Counted from the first letter of the stretch, positions 15,823-25,305 are shown. The stretch is 64,000 nucleotides of DNA from G965267185 sp965267185 (GCA_965267185.1 OZ253937.1:1736001-1800000); one strand, 5' to 3'. Numbers and translations are program-made. Notes: generated by a model not told the origin, from the sequence alone.

Positions 15823-16317
15823 ATGAGCGAAACCGCTTATCAAGTGATTCACCCCGATTCCGCCGGCGAGATCATCACCATGGCTGAGCCCGACGACGAG
15901 CGCGTCTGGGTGCCCCAGGCCGACCAAGTCTGGTTTCGCCCGCTTATGCTCGACACCAGAGCCGGCAGCTTCACCGACCTGTTGCGGGTGCGACGCGCGG
16001 GTACGATCTCGCGCCACCGCCACCCGGCGGCGGTGCACGGCTACGTCATTCGGGGCCAGTGGCATTACATCGAGCACGATTGGACCGCGACACCCGGCGC
16101 CTTCGTCTACGAGCCGCCGGGCGAGACCCACACGCTCGTGGTCGACAATGACGACGAGATGGTCACGCTGTTCCACAATTTCGGACCGGTGATCTATGTC
16201 GACGATGCCGGTACCCAGACCGGATATGACGACGTGTTCACCAAGATCGACCTATGCCGCAACTGGTACGAGGAGTGCGGCCTCGGCACCGATTATCTCG
16301 ACCAGTTCATCCGGTGA
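15823..16317 (+). CDS. cupin protein, 2,4'-dihydroxyacetophenone dioxygenase-like
   Basis: 164 residues forming a single cupin. Motif 1 is 'ISRHRHPAAVHGYVIRGQWHY' (trimmed: HRH...H) and motif 2 is 'PPGETHTLVVD'. The overall pattern, including 'VWVPQADQVWFRPLMLD' at the start, fits the dioxygenases that cleave the side-chain C-C bond of 2,4'-dihydroxyacetophenone. The family also contains members of unknown function, so the reaction is tentative. It is the third gene of the operon and runs up to the convergent dehydratase gene with no gap. Confidence 0.75.
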   Translation: MSETAYQVIHPDSAGEIITMAEPDDERVWVPQADQVWFRPLMLDTRAGSFTDLLRVRRAGTISRHRHPAAVHGYVIRGQWHYIEHDWTATPGAFVYEPPGETHTLVVDNDDEMVTLFHNFGPVIYVDDAGTQTGYDDVFTKIDLCRNWYEECGLGTDYLDQFIR

Positions 16318-17850
16318 TCACATCACCGCGCCGATCTGCCACGGAATAAACTCGTTGTCGCCGAAGCCGAGCGCCTCCGACTTGGACTGGCGGCCGCTGG
16401 CGATCTCCAGGAAATAATCGAAGATCTGCTCGCCGACCTCTTGCACGGTCGCGTCACCGTCGGCGATCACGCCGCAGTTGATATCCATATCGTCGGCCAT
16501 GCGCTGGTACATCGGCGTGTTGGTCGAAAGCTTGATCGAAGGCGACGGTTTGCAGCCATAAACCGAGCCGCGGCCCGTGGTGAAGCACACCAGGTTGGCG
16601 CCCGAGGCGACCTGGCCGGTGATCGACGCCGGATCGAAGCCGGGGCTATCCATAAAAACGAACCCCTTGGTGTCGACCGGCTCGGCATATTTGTAGACGC
16701 CGGTCAGATTGGTAGTGCCGCCCTTGGCCGCGGCGCCGAGGGATTTCTCCAAGATGGTGGTGAGTCCACCCGCCTTGTTGCCCGGCGAGGGGTTGTTGTC
16801 CATCGAGCCGTGATTGCGCTCGGTGTAATCCTCCCACCAGCGGATGCGTTCGATCAGCTTCTCGCCAACCTCCTGACTTACCGCGCGGCGGGTCAGCAGA
16901 TGCTCCGCCCCATAGATTTCCGGGGTCTCGGACAGAATGCCGGTGCCACCATTCGCGACCAGCCGGTCGACCGCGTTGCCCAGCGCCGGGTTGGCGGTGA
17001 TGCCCGAATAAGCGTCAGAGCCGCCGCACTGCAGCGCAACCGTAAGCTCGCTGGCCGGCACCGTCTGCCGTTTCACATTGTTTGCCGCCGGCAGCATCGA
17101 CGCAATGCGCTCCACCGCTTCGTCGACGGTTTTACGGGTGCCGCCGGTCTCCTGAATCGTCATGGTCTGGAACGTGTCGTTGAGTTCGAGACCGTAGGCG
17201 TCGAGCAGGAACGGAATCTGGTTCACCTCGCAACCGAGGCCGACGATCAGCACGCCGGCAAAGTTGGGGTGCTGGGCGTAGCCCCAAAGGGTGCGCTGCA
17301 GATTCTCATAGCCCTCCCCGGAATCGGCCATGCCGCAACCGGTGGCGTGAACGAACGCGGACACGCCGTCGATGTTGGAATAGTCGCTCAGCCGGCCGGT
17401 GCTGTTGAAGGTATCGGCGATGTAGCGGGCGACGGTGGCCGAACAGTTCACCGAGGTGAGGATACCGATATGGTTGCGCGTACCGACCTTGCCGTTGGCG
17501 CGGACATAACCTTCGAAGGTGCGCCGCTCCTCTTCAGCTACCAACGGCGCGTTGCTTAGTTCCGTCGAGTAGGCATAGTCGCGCTCGAATATGCGGAATT
17601 CGCAGTTGTGTGTATGGATGTGGTCGCCGGGCTTGATGTCTTCCATGGCGAAACCGATGATCTGATCGTATTTGCGCACTGGATCGCCCTTGGAAATCGC
17701 CACCGTCGCGATCTTGTGCCCTCGCGGGATCGGCGCCAGGGTCGTTACGTCTTCGCCCGAAACACCGGTATTGGGCAGGATTTCGGTACGGGCAACGACA
17801 ACATTATCGTTGCCGTTCAACCGGATAGTCAGCGGGGCAGCGTCGGACAT
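16318..17850 (-). CDS. UxaA family altronate/galactarate dehydratase-like protein
   Basis: 510 residues. The N-terminal ~90 residues form an SAF domain ('VTTLAPIPRGHKIATVAISKG'), and the remainder is the UxaA/GarD C-terminal region with 'GIGVLTSVNCSAT'-like and 'VHATGCGMADSGEG' Cys motifs, 'LIVGLGCEVNQIP' and 'VALQCGGSDAYSG'. These enzymes dehydrate sugar acids such as D-altronate or galactarate using Fe/Mn. Full-length SAF plus UxaA architecture is present. No other hexuronate genes are adjacent, so the true substrate is uncertain. Confidence 0.88.
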   Translation of the reverse strand: MSDAAPLTIRLNGNDNVVVARTEILPNTGVSGEDVTTLAPIPRGHKIATVAISKGDPVRKYDQIIGFAMEDIKPGDHIHTHNCEFRIFERDYAYSTELSNAPLVAEEERRTFEGYVRANGKVGTRNHIGILTSVNCSATVARYIADTFNSTGRLSDYSNIDGVSAFVHATGCGMADSGEGYENLQRTLWGYAQHPNFAGVLIVGLGCEVNQIPFLLDAYGLELNDTFQTMTIQETGGTRKTVDEAVERIASMLPAANNVKRQTVPASELTVALQCGGSDAYSGITANPALGNAVDRLVANGGTGILSETPEIYGAEHLLTRRAVSQEVGEKLIERIRWWEDYTERNHGSMDNNPSPGNKAGGLTTILEKSLGAAAKGGTTNLTGVYKYAEPVDTKGFVFMDSPGFDPASITGQVASGANLVCFTTGRGSVYGCKPSPSIKLSTNTPMYQRMADDMDINCGVIADGDATVQEVGEQIFDYFLEIASGRQSKSEALGFGDNEFIPWQIGAVM

Positions 17851-17944
17851 GGCTCACTCGCAAAATCGATATTGATGCCCCTAACATAGTCGGAATCGCT
17901 GCCGACACCACCAGCCTTTATTTCAGAAAACGTCTCGGCTTGAC

Positions 17945-19132
17945 CTAAAATACGGGGAAAATATCGAGTGACTGTGCGTCCGCTTTTACGCTCTCCATAT
18001 GCGCTTTCGCACGTTGTTCGGCTTTGACCGATGCCTCGTGTCGGACAGTCACCAGGCGAAGATGCTTTTCGGCATCGCGCAATACCGGCGCCAAAGCTTC
18101 GATTCTCAAAGTATGCTCAGGGTCATTGGCCGACGGCGGCCCAGCAGCCCTCAACGCGGCATCGATCCCTCTCAATTCGGCCAGTCTGGCTTCGGCGTCA
18201 CTGAGGGCTTGCGTCGCCTCGGTCAGCGACAAGGACGCCTCCTTCCACGCATCCACCGCTCTTTTTACAACCTGCGCCTTTGCCTTGGCTTCCGCCGTGG
18301 TCGTGTCCGCCTCTTCCCTCGCTTTGGCCTTAACCGCTTCGGCCTTGGTTTTAGCAGCTTCGGTTTCGGCACCCGCCTCTATGCGCGCCACAGCTGCCGG
18401 ATCATCAACCGCCGCGGCGTCGGATCCTGCTACCGAGGCTGCGGACTTGCCGTCAAAGGAGAATGACCACTCGAATTCCGCGACAAACAACGTACTCGCA
18501 CCGGCCATCAAAAATATAACGGCGCCAGTCACGGCAATTGATCGGCGCACGCGGTGACGGCGAAATAACCTATTCAGGAAAGATGACCTTACACCCCCGC
18601 CAACTTGGGCGCTGTAGACCTCGATCGGTAGATCGATATTCTTCAAAGTCTTGCGCCCAAGGCGCCTGAATATGTCACCGAATGTGTGTCGAATCTGTTC
18701 ATAAACCGCGCCGGAAATGCAAATCCCCGACGGCTCCGCCAAGTTTTCGAGGCGGACGGCGATATTAACGCCATCACCGTAGACATCTTCCTGATCCGGA
18801 ATGATATCGGCGACATTGAGACCCATGCGAAACTCGAGATTTTTGCCGTCGCCATTTGCGGCGTTGCGATCGAGCATTTTTTGCTGAATGTCGATCGCGC
18901 ATTGGACGGCATTTCCGACACTGCCGAACTCGAGCAGAAAACCGTCACCCATCGCCTTAAAAAGCCGGCCGTTGTGGGCCACAATTGCAGTCTCGATCAC
19001 ACCCGACCGCGCTGCCTTGAGATCAGCCAGCGTCCGCACCTCGTCTTCGTGCATCAGCCGCGAATAGCCCACGGCGTCGATCGCAAGGATCGCCGCAAGT
19101 TTAGGCTGCTCGGTACGTGATACGCTTTCCAT
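17945..19132 (-). CDS. class III adenylate/guanylate cyclase domain protein
   Basis: 395 residues. The N-terminal cyclase homology domain (8-175) contains the metal-binding Asp in 'AIDAVGYSRLM', 'KAMGDGFLLEF' and 'DVYGDGVNIAVRLE'. A single membrane segment follows at about 196-218 ('AVTGAVIFLMAGASTLF'), then an Ala/Lys/Glu-rich C-terminal tail that should form a long coiled coil. The topology puts the cyclase in the cytosol and the helical tail in the periplasm, which is unusual because sensors are normally N-terminal. It makes cAMP or cGMP if active; its regulation is unknown. Confidence 0.85.
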   Translation of the reverse strand: MESVSRTEQPKLAAILAIDAVGYSRLMHEDEVRTLADLKAARSGVIETAIVAHNGRLFKAMGDGFLLEFGSVGNAVQCAIDIQQKMLDRNAANGDGKNLEFRMGLNVADIIPDQEDVYGDGVNIAVRLENLAEPSGICISGAVYEQIRHTFGDIFRRLGRKTLKNIDLPIEVYSAQVGGGVRSSFLNRLFRRHRVRRSIAVTGAVIFLMAGASTLFVAEFEWSFSFDGKSAASVAGSDAAAVDDPAAVARIEAGAETEAAKTKAEAVKAKAREEADTTTAEAKAKAQVVKRAVDAWKEASLSLTEATQALSDAEARLAELRGIDAALRAAGPPSANDPEHTLRIEALAPVLRDAEKHLRLVTVRHEASVKAEQRAKAHMESVKADAQSLDIFPVF

Positions 19133-19306
19133 CTGCTGCTTTTTTCGTGCCTTCGAGCCAGGACGCTACGGACGCGAAGGAAACACGGATCCGGCGATCT
19201 CAACGCCTTTGCAAACGAAATACGGCCGCAGTCTGCCGGATCGTCACCAGCTTCTATTTCGCATCATTTTGTGGCCACTTTAAGGCTTGCCGAAAGCCGG
19301 CGGTTC

Positions 19307-20359
19307 TCAGCCGTAGAGGTGAGCGCCCAGCATAAAGCGGCGGCCGGATGTGACCGGCAGCACCTCGTGCAACAACGAGCATGACCAAACAATCGCCGTG
19401 CCTGCCGGAACGTCATAGACGTGATCGCTGCTTTCGCGAAAGGCGAGCTCGCCCCCTTCATACGCCCCATTGTTCAAGTTGACCGAGACGGTGAACCGGC
19501 GATGCTGCGTGGGCGGGGTGGGATTGTCCCGGTGGGCGGGCAAGCCGCCGCCAAACTCCGCATCGTAGCAAGCGATACGGTACTCCTCGCGCTTGGTCGG
19601 ACTATAGCCGAATGCTTTGTCCATTTGCGGCACCACCCGGCTTAACACTTTGCTGTCGAGCTCGCGGCCAAGCTCAGGATCGCGAACCAAATATTGCACG
19701 ACATGGCCGTAGACGGCGTTGCGCACCTTCACGTCGCCTTTCTCGCGGTCGATCCCTTCGCTTACCTGTCCGTCGCCATCCCAGACTTTGAGCGGACGAT
19801 GCCAAACCTCGATCAGCTTCTCGCAAAGCTCGGGCTCCATCGCGTTGGGAACGACTAGAACCGGCGGGTGGACATCCAGCACACCGCGCGGGCGCAGCGC
19901 ATCTTGCTCCCGCAGGCTCGCTAGGACCCGCTCCGCCTGAGCACCTATCTTCTCGTCCTCACAGACTTCAACCACGCGCCCATTGGGGTCGAGAACGACG
20001 CAAGCGGGAAAAGCACCTTCGTCCCCAAGCTCGATCCCGTAGCGGCGAAAAACATCGCCGTCCTCGTCCGTCAGCAAGTGAAACGGGATATTCTCGGCTT
20101 GCGCGAGCGCCACATTGTCCATCTTCAGCCGTCGCGAAATCACGAATATTGTGGCGACAGTTCCATTCAGCTGTTTCTGCACCTCGGCGAAGGCACTTAA
20201 CAGTTCCGCGCTGTGGTCCGTACTCGATATCGCGGGGTTCCGGTCGAAAACGAGAACCGCGAAATCCCCCATCACATTGTCTTCGAGCGGTGTGGCGTTC
20301 TCATCGTTATGGTCACGCAGTGCAAAGGGCGGCGGCGTGTGGCCGATTTTCGCCAGCAT
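19307..20359 (-). CDS. Cys-less redoxin domain fused to prolyl 4-hydroxylase-like oxygenase
   Basis: 350 residues. Residues 1-150 follow a peroxiredoxin/AhpC pattern ('IGHTPPPFALRD', 'ACVVLDPNGRVVEV'), but the peroxidatic Cys position is replaced ('VFDRNPAISST'), so thiol peroxidase activity is unlikely. Residues 165-350 form a P4H-type Fe(II)/2OG domain with 'LPAHRDNPTP' (H-x-D), 'SCSLLHEVLPV' (distal His) and 'GRRFMLGAHLYG' (basic residue for 2OG). The fusion suggests a protein-binding thioredoxin-like fold presenting substrates to a hydroxylase (inference). It is transcribed alone. Confidence 0.8.
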   Translation of the reverse strand: MLAKIGHTPPPFALRDHNDENATPLEDNVMGDFAVLVFDRNPAISSTDHSAELLSAFAEVQKQLNGTVATIFVISRRLKMDNVALAQAENIPFHLLTDEDGDVFRRYGIELGDEGAFPACVVLDPNGRVVEVCEDEKIGAQAERVLASLREQDALRPRGVLDVHPPVLVVPNAMEPELCEKLIEVWHRPLKVWDGDGQVSEGIDREKGDVKVRNAVYGHVVQYLVRDPELGRELDSKVLSRVVPQMDKAFGYSPTKREEYRIACYDAEFGGGLPAHRDNPTPPTQHRRFTVSVNLNNGAYEGGELAFRESSDHVYDVPAGTAIVWSCSLLHEVLPVTSGRRFMLGAHLYG

Positions 20360-20485
20360 TTTTGTGTCCCCCAGTTCATGCTCGCTCGAATACTATGGGG
20401 CGTTTTTACATCGAGATCAAAGGATCAAGCCTAAACACCGCCTTGCACGAGAAGTTGGGGTCGACCAACAGCAGCGCTGCTGTAT

Positions 20486-22135
20486 CTAGGCGGGCGCTTT
20501 ACCCTCCGCTTCGGCGCGCAATTCGACGCGGCGGATTTTGCCCGAAACCGTTTTCGGCAGGGCGTCGCGGAACTCGATCTCGCGTGGATATTTGTAGGGC
20601 GCGGTCTGGCTCTTGACGAAATCTTGAATGTCTTTTTCCAACTCCGGCGACGGCTCGTGGCCCGGCGCCGGAATAACGAACGCCTTGACGATCGAGCCAC
20701 GTAGCTCATCCGGTTTGGCTACGACGGCGGACTCCGCAACCGCAGGGTGTTCCTGTAGCGCGCTCTCCACCTCGAACGGGCTGATCCGGTAGCCCGCCGA
20801 AGAGATGATGTCGTCGGAACGGCCGACGAACCAGATATAGCCATCACCATCGCGGGTCGCGGTGTCACCTGAGAAGTACCAGCCGTCGCGGAAGCAGGCA
20901 GCGTTAGCCTCGTCGTCCTCATAATAGCCGGTAAACAGACCGGGCGGATGGGGGTCGCTCAAGCGCACGCCGATATGACCGACCTCGCCATCGGCAACCG
21001 GCTGGCCGTCGTCGTCGATCACATTCACATCAATGCCAGGCACCGGCCGCCCCATCGAGCCGGGCCGAACTTCCAGGCCGGGAATATTGGCGACGATATT
21101 GATCGTCTCGGTTTGACCGTATCCGTCATAGACATCAGTGCCCGTCACATCCTTCCACACCCGCATGACTTCCGGGTTAAGCGGCTCGCCGGCGCTGATC
21201 GAATGGCGGATCGAGCTCAGGTCGTAGCCGGCCAGATCGGCTTGAGCAAACACCCGGTAGACCGTGGGCGGTGCACAGAAGGTGGTCACCCCCAAGCGCT
21301 CGACCAGGCGCAGATGCATGTCGGCGTCGAAGCGCAGATCGCCATCGTAGAGCACGTTGGTGGCACCCATGAGCCACGGCGGAAACAGCATGCCCCAGGC
21401 CGCCTTGGCCCATCCGGTGTCCGACAGGGTCCAGTGAACATCGTCCTCGCGCAAATCCATCCAATAGCGGCCGGTAATGGCGTGGGCGAGCGCATAGCCG
21501 TGGTCGCGCGGCACCATTTTGGGAAACGCCGTCGTACCGGAGGTGAAGTAAACGAGCATCGTGTCATCCGCGCGCGTACGCGGCACGTCGCTGCGACTCA
21601 ATTCCTCGGGAGCATCGGCGCACGCCGCCTCATACGACGTCCACCCCTCCCGCTCGCCGCCGATGACAATCAAATGTTCGAGCGAGGGGCAGTTGGCGCG
21701 AATATCTTCGATCTTATCGGTCGCGTCGGCGGTGACGATGGCAAGCTTCGCCTTCGATTTGTTGATGCGGTACTCGATATCCTTAGGCATCAACAAGTTC
21801 GTGCCAGGCATGGCAACCACGCCGGTTTTGATGCAGCCGATCATCACCTGATACCAAGCCGGCAGCCGCGGGATCATGACGAAGGCGAAATCGCCTTGCT
21901 TCGCGCCCAAGCCAAGAAGCACATGGGCGAACCGGTTGGCGGCTTTGTTCAGATCGGAGAACTTATGGTGCTCGACGGTCTCGCCGTCGCGCGCGACATA
22001 AATGAACGCGGTCTTATCGGCCTCGCGTGCGCGCTGTTCGATAACGTCGAACCCGAAATTATAGAATTCAGGAATCTCCAGACTGAATTCGGCGCGCGTC
22101 TGTTCGTAATCGGTGAACGCCGGTAAGTCGACCAT
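20486..22135 (-). CDS. acyl-CoA synthetase (AMP-dependent ligase)
   Basis: 549 residues with the ANL superfamily motifs: the P-loop-like 'VYFTSGTTAFPKMV', 'DGYGQTE' (A5), 'YFSGDTATRDGDGYIWFVGR' region (A7/A8) and the catalytic Lys in 'LPKTVSGKIRR' near the C-terminus. It adenylates a carboxylic acid and transfers it to CoA. The pattern is closest to medium-chain or aromatic acyl-CoA ligases. It lies 24 bp downstream of a bicupin gene on the same strand, probably in one transcript. Confidence 0.9.
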   Translation of the reverse strand: MVDLPAFTDYEQTRAEFSLEIPEFYNFGFDVIEQRAREADKTAFIYVARDGETVEHHKFSDLNKAANRFAHVLLGLGAKQGDFAFVMIPRLPAWYQVMIGCIKTGVVAMPGTNLLMPKDIEYRINKSKAKLAIVTADATDKIEDIRANCPSLEHLIVIGGEREGWTSYEAACADAPEELSRSDVPRTRADDTMLVYFTSGTTAFPKMVPRDHGYALAHAITGRYWMDLREDDVHWTLSDTGWAKAAWGMLFPPWLMGATNVLYDGDLRFDADMHLRLVERLGVTTFCAPPTVYRVFAQADLAGYDLSSIRHSISAGEPLNPEVMRVWKDVTGTDVYDGYGQTETINIVANIPGLEVRPGSMGRPVPGIDVNVIDDDGQPVADGEVGHIGVRLSDPHPPGLFTGYYEDDEANAACFRDGWYFSGDTATRDGDGYIWFVGRSDDIISSAGYRISPFEVESALQEHPAVAESAVVAKPDELRGSIVKAFVIPAPGHEPSPELEKDIQDFVKSQTAPYKYPREIEFRDALPKTVSGKIRRVELRAEAEGKAPA

Positions 22136-22159
22136 GTTCCCTCCCCGCTTCCGTTGCGC

Positions 22160-23011
22160 TCAGAACTTAAGCACGGTGTCGATGTAGTCCCACTGCGACA
22201 TCCAGCGCATACCACCTTGGGTCGGCGGTTGCGGCGCCTGGAACTCGAGCCAGCGCACCGCCCGGCCCTCCTTGGGAAAGAAAGCGTGTTGGGCGCCGAC
22301 GCCGGTCCAGCCATAGTCGCCGGTCTCCAGCGTGTAGTCCTGGCCATCGAAGGTGACGTCAACTGCACCATCCAGGATGAAATAGCCCTCCTCGAAGGGA
22401 TGGTCGTGGTGGTTGCACAAGCCGCCATCGGGAAAACCGACCACGAAGAGATTGAAATGGGTGGCGCCGAAATTGGCGTCCATCAGCATGCGCAACGAAA
22501 AACCGTGCAGATCGGACGTGACCGTCGAGGCCGGTGGATGCTGATCGGGTTCGTAGTGCCCCATCATCCGGTTGCGCGGGTCGCGCAGATCGGGCGGCGC
22601 TGCCTGCTGGGTCCACTCGGCGGGCCCGGCGAACCAGGTGTCCTGCCAGCCCCCCGGCGCTTTGGGCTGCGGCGCCGACATTTCAATCCACCGCGCCGCG
22701 CCGGGTGCGCGATTGCGCATGGCGTGTTCAACACCGGTCGGCAGCAAAATGAAATCGCCTTCGCCCAACCGGTACACATGGCCGTCGCGATTGACCTCAA
22801 GCTCGCCCCCGACGATGAAAAGCGCCTTTTCGAAGGCATGGCTCACCAGCTCCGTCTCGCCGTCGCTGGCCAGTTCCATCGCGCCATAGGCAGCATGAAC
22901 CGTATCGTCCGCGTGCTCGATGAACGGCGCCCAGGTCAAACCCTCGGCGTGTCCGTTATAGATCGGATGCGGCGCCAATTCCGCCGGATCGAAGCGGCCG
23001 ACCTTGTGCAT
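22160..23011 (-). CDS. bicupin protein
   Basis: 283 residues with two cupin domains. The N-terminal one ('ALFIVGGELEVNRDG') has few metal ligands. The C-terminal one has a full set: 'CNHHDHPFEEGYFILDG' (HxH and E) and 'GAQHAFFP' (distal His). Size and the metal site only in the second cupin recall ureidoglycine aminohydrolase-type proteins, but no ureide genes are nearby. It precedes the acyl-CoA ligase gene and follows cbpM with a small gap. Confidence 0.78.
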   Translation of the reverse strand: MHKVGRFDPAELAPHPIYNGHAEGLTWAPFIEHADDTVHAAYGAMELASDGETELVSHAFEKALFIVGGELEVNRDGHVYRLGEGDFILLPTGVEHAMRNRAPGAARWIEMSAPQPKAPGGWQDTWFAGPAEWTQQAAPPDLRDPRNRMMGHYEPDQHPPASTVTSDLHGFSLRMLMDANFGATHFNLFVVGFPDGGLCNHHDHPFEEGYFILDGAVDVTFDGQDYTLETGDYGWTGVGAQHAFFPKEGRAVRWLEFQAPQPPTQGGMRWMSQWDYIDTVLKF

Positions 23012-23034
23012 ACTCTCCTCCCCAACAGCGAACG

Positions 23035-23355
23035 CTATTTGTTGCGGCGGCGATGCTCCAGGATCGCTTGGCGAACCGTCTCCGGTTGCGCCTCGACGGC
23101 CTCGGCGAGCTGCCGCAGTTCGTTGCGCAAACCATACACCTGATCGACCAGTGACAGAACCAGCGGCATGCCCTCTTCGGCGATACGCATATCGCGGCGG
23201 ATTTGAACAATCATCTGCAGCCGCGCGACATCGATCTCGCGAAACCGCGGCTCGCCATCCTGGCGCTGGGGCGCAACCCAGCCTGCTGCAACCCAGCGGC
23301 GCAACTCGGCCCGTTTCAACCCGCTGACAACTCGAACAACGTCTGTTTCACGCAT
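23035..23355 (-). CDS. cbpM: chaperone modulator CbpM
   Basis: 106 residues with a MerR-like N-terminal helix-turn-helix ('LKRAELRRWVAAGWVAP') and a C-terminal helix. CbpM binds the J-domain of CbpA and inhibits its co-chaperone and DNA-binding activity. The gene lies 3 bp downstream of cbpA, the standard arrangement. Confidence 0.85.
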   Translation of the reverse strand: MRETDVVRVVSGLKRAELRRWVAAGWVAPQRQDGEPRFREIDVARLQMIVQIRRDMRIAEEGMPLVLSLVDQVYGLRNELRQLAEAVEAQPETVRQAILEHRRRNK

Positions 23356-23358
23356 TGG

Positions 23359-24294
23359 CTATCTCCCCAATCCAGCGCGCGGATCGTAAGGATTCTCACG
23401 CTCCCAGCGATCGAGAAATTCGACCAACTCGTCGTCCGGTTTTTCCGGCAAAACAACTCTCAATGTCACGTACTGATCACCACGCTTACCGGCTTTGCCG
23501 GCAGCGACGCCCTTACCCTTTAGCCTCAGGCGTGTACCGCTATTCGCGTTTTTGGGAACCGTCATCACAACGGATCCGTCGGTGGTCGGCACGTCGATTT
23601 TCGCGCCTCCCGCCGCTTCGGCCAAGGTTATCGGCAGTTCGATATGAATATCGTCGCCCTCGCGGCGGAATAGCTTGTGGGGGCGTATATGAACTTCGAC
23701 CAAAGCGTCACCGGATGGCGCACCGCCAACCCCGGGCTGACCTTTACCCTTCAGGCGCAGCACCTGCCCGTCGCGCACGCCAGCGGGGATGGTGAGATCG
23801 AGTGCGGAACCGTCGGGTAGGGTGATACGCTGCTTGGCGCCTTGCACGGCGTCGAGAAAATCGACGGTAAAGTTGTACCGCACATCACCACCACGCATGC
23901 GAAAGGCGGCACCCTGCCGCCCGCCGCCCTGCGCGCCGCGGGCATGGCCGAACAGATCGGAAAATACGTCACCGATGTCGGCAAAATCGGCAAAGCCTTC
24001 GGTCGAGTGATAGGGATGCTCGGCGCCGGCGTCGGCATAGTGACGGTAATACTGCTGCTCCGGCCGCTCATGGCCGCTGGCGTCAATCTCGCCCCGGTCG
24101 AAACGACCGCGCTTGTCCGGATCGCCCAAAAGGTCATACGCCGCCGAGACCGCCTTGAAGCGCTCTTCGGCGGCCGCATCGCCCGGATGCAAATCGGGAT
24201 GATACTCCTTGGCGAGCTTGCGGTAGGCCTTGCGGATATCGTCCGCCGAGGCCTCGCGCGAGACGCCGAGTACCTTATATGGGTCGTCAGCCAT
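23359..24294 (-). CDS. cbpA: curved DNA-binding protein CbpA (DnaJ-like)
   Basis: 311 residues. The N-terminal J-domain (4-70) has the HPD tripeptide in 'KEYHPDLHPGD'. A Gly/aromatic linker follows, then two DnaJ C-terminal substrate-binding subdomains ('LPDGSALDLTIPAGVRDGQ' and 'VPKNANSGTRLRLKGKG'). There is no Cys-rich zinc domain, which separates it from DnaJ. It stimulates DnaK and binds DNA. It heads a cbpA-cbpM pair. Confidence 0.92.
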   Translation of the reverse strand: MADDPYKVLGVSREASADDIRKAYRKLAKEYHPDLHPGDAAAEERFKAVSAAYDLLGDPDKRGRFDRGEIDASGHERPEQQYYRHYADAGAEHPYHSTEGFADFADIGDVFSDLFGHARGAQGGGRQGAAFRMRGGDVRYNFTVDFLDAVQGAKQRITLPDGSALDLTIPAGVRDGQVLRLKGKGQPGVGGAPSGDALVEVHIRPHKLFRREGDDIHIELPITLAEAAGGAKIDVPTTDGSVVMTVPKNANSGTRLRLKGKGVAAGKAGKRGDQYVTLRVVLPEKPDDELVEFLDRWERENPYDPRAGLGR

Positions 24295-24410
24295 GCTTCC
24301 CCGCAGGTTGTTGAGTCTGCGCCGGTTATGTAGGAAGCACGGCCCGCCATTTCACGACATTGACGCCGATCAACCGCATCAGCGTTCAAGCGTTGGAGCT
24401 GGCGCTTTGC

Positions 24411-24800
24411 TTAGTCGACCTTACACGCGACGGCATCCATCTCCACCAGGAACTCGGGCCGCGCCAAGCCCACTACGGCGAGGTACGTCGAGACCGGCTT
24501 ATGGTCGCCGAGAAACTCCTGGCGTCCCGAGCTGACCATGAAAACATCGGCTGGATCGAGCGAGAACACGTTGAGCCGTACCAGATCTTCGACCCCCATA
24601 TCGGCCGATTTGAGGATTTCGATGACATTGAGCCAGATTTGGCGGTGCTGCGCCTCGAAGCCGATCGGCATCGTGCCATTGGGCGTGATGCCAACCACGC
24701 CGGCGATGTGGAGTGTTCGCGCGCCCGGCGGCACTTCGATGCCTTGGCTGTAATGGGCGACGGCCGGGGCGATGGTATCGGGATTGTGTGCGGTTAACAT
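24411..24800 (-). CDS. RidA family protein
   Basis: About 129 residues from the ATG at 24800, which follows an AGGAGAG ribosome site; a longer in-frame version lacks family similarity. The YjgF/RidA pattern is visible ('HIAGVVGITPNGTMP', 'EDLVRLNVF', 'FLVEMDAVACKVD'). RidA proteins hydrolyse reactive enamine/imine intermediates or have related roles. It is closely related to the next gene upstream on the same strand, so the two are a tandem duplicate. Confidence 0.85.
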   Translation of the reverse strand: MLTAHNPDTIAPAVAHYSQGIEVPPGARTLHIAGVVGITPNGTMPIGFEAQHRQIWLNVIEILKSADMGVEDLVRLNVFSLDPADVFMVSSGRQEFLGDHKPVSTYLAVVGLARPEFLVEMDAVACKVD

Positions 24801-24912
24801 AGCTCTCCTCCTCGCGTTTTTGTTGTTGGCCACGGCAGCGAAGACGCACCGACGCCACCGCGGCAACAACTATGACATGGAAGGGGAGCCCTTGCCGACA
24901 GGTACAGCGGGG

Positions 24913-25305
24913 TCAATCGACCTTGGCCGCCACCACGTCCATCTCGACCAGCCATTCGGCCCGCGCCAAACCGGTCACACACCAGGTCGAGGCAGGGTGA
25001 TAATCGCCGACAAACTCCGCCCGGCCCTCGCGAAGATACTGAACGTCGTCCTCGTTGCGCGCATAGACCACCACCTTGACGATGTCTTCCACGCCCATGC
25101 CACGGTCTTTCAGAATGGCGATAACATTGCGCCAGGTTTGCCGGTGCTGTTCCTGAAAGCCTTCGGTGACGGAACCGTCGGGCAAGCTGCCGACTTGACC
25201 GGCCAGATACACCCAACGGGCGCCCGGCGGCACTTCGACAACGTGGCTGTACAAGTTGGCGGGGGGCGATACGGTATCGGGGTTATGCCGTGTGATGGTC
25301 ATCAC
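24913..25305 (-). CDS. RidA family protein
   Basis: 130 residues with a strong AGGAGGTG site before the ATG. 'YLAGQVGSLPDGSV', 'EDIVKVVVYAR' and 'WLVEMDVVAAKVD' mark the YjgF/RidA fold. It shares length and motif spacing with the neighbouring paralogue, and both have a Trp/Tyr-rich start 'HNPDT'. The duplicated pair may act on different imines or form a mixed trimer (inference). Confidence 0.88.
   Translation of the reverse strand: MMTITRHNPDTVSPPANLYSHVVEVPPGARWVYLAGQVGSLPDGSVTEGFQEQHRQTWRNVIAILKDRGMGVEDIVKVVVYARNEDDVQYLREGRAEFVGDYHPASTWCVTGLARAEWLVEMDVVAAKVD

Noticed and set aside
16441..17559. A 372-codon plus-strand frame opposite the UxaA-type gene
   Set aside because: No family resemblance and fully antisense to a gene with clear SAF and UxaA motifs.
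20948..22126. A 392-codon plus-strand frame opposite the acyl-CoA synthetase gene
   Set aside because: Composition is typical of antisense frames (His/Arg-rich), and the minus-strand product has all ANL motifs.
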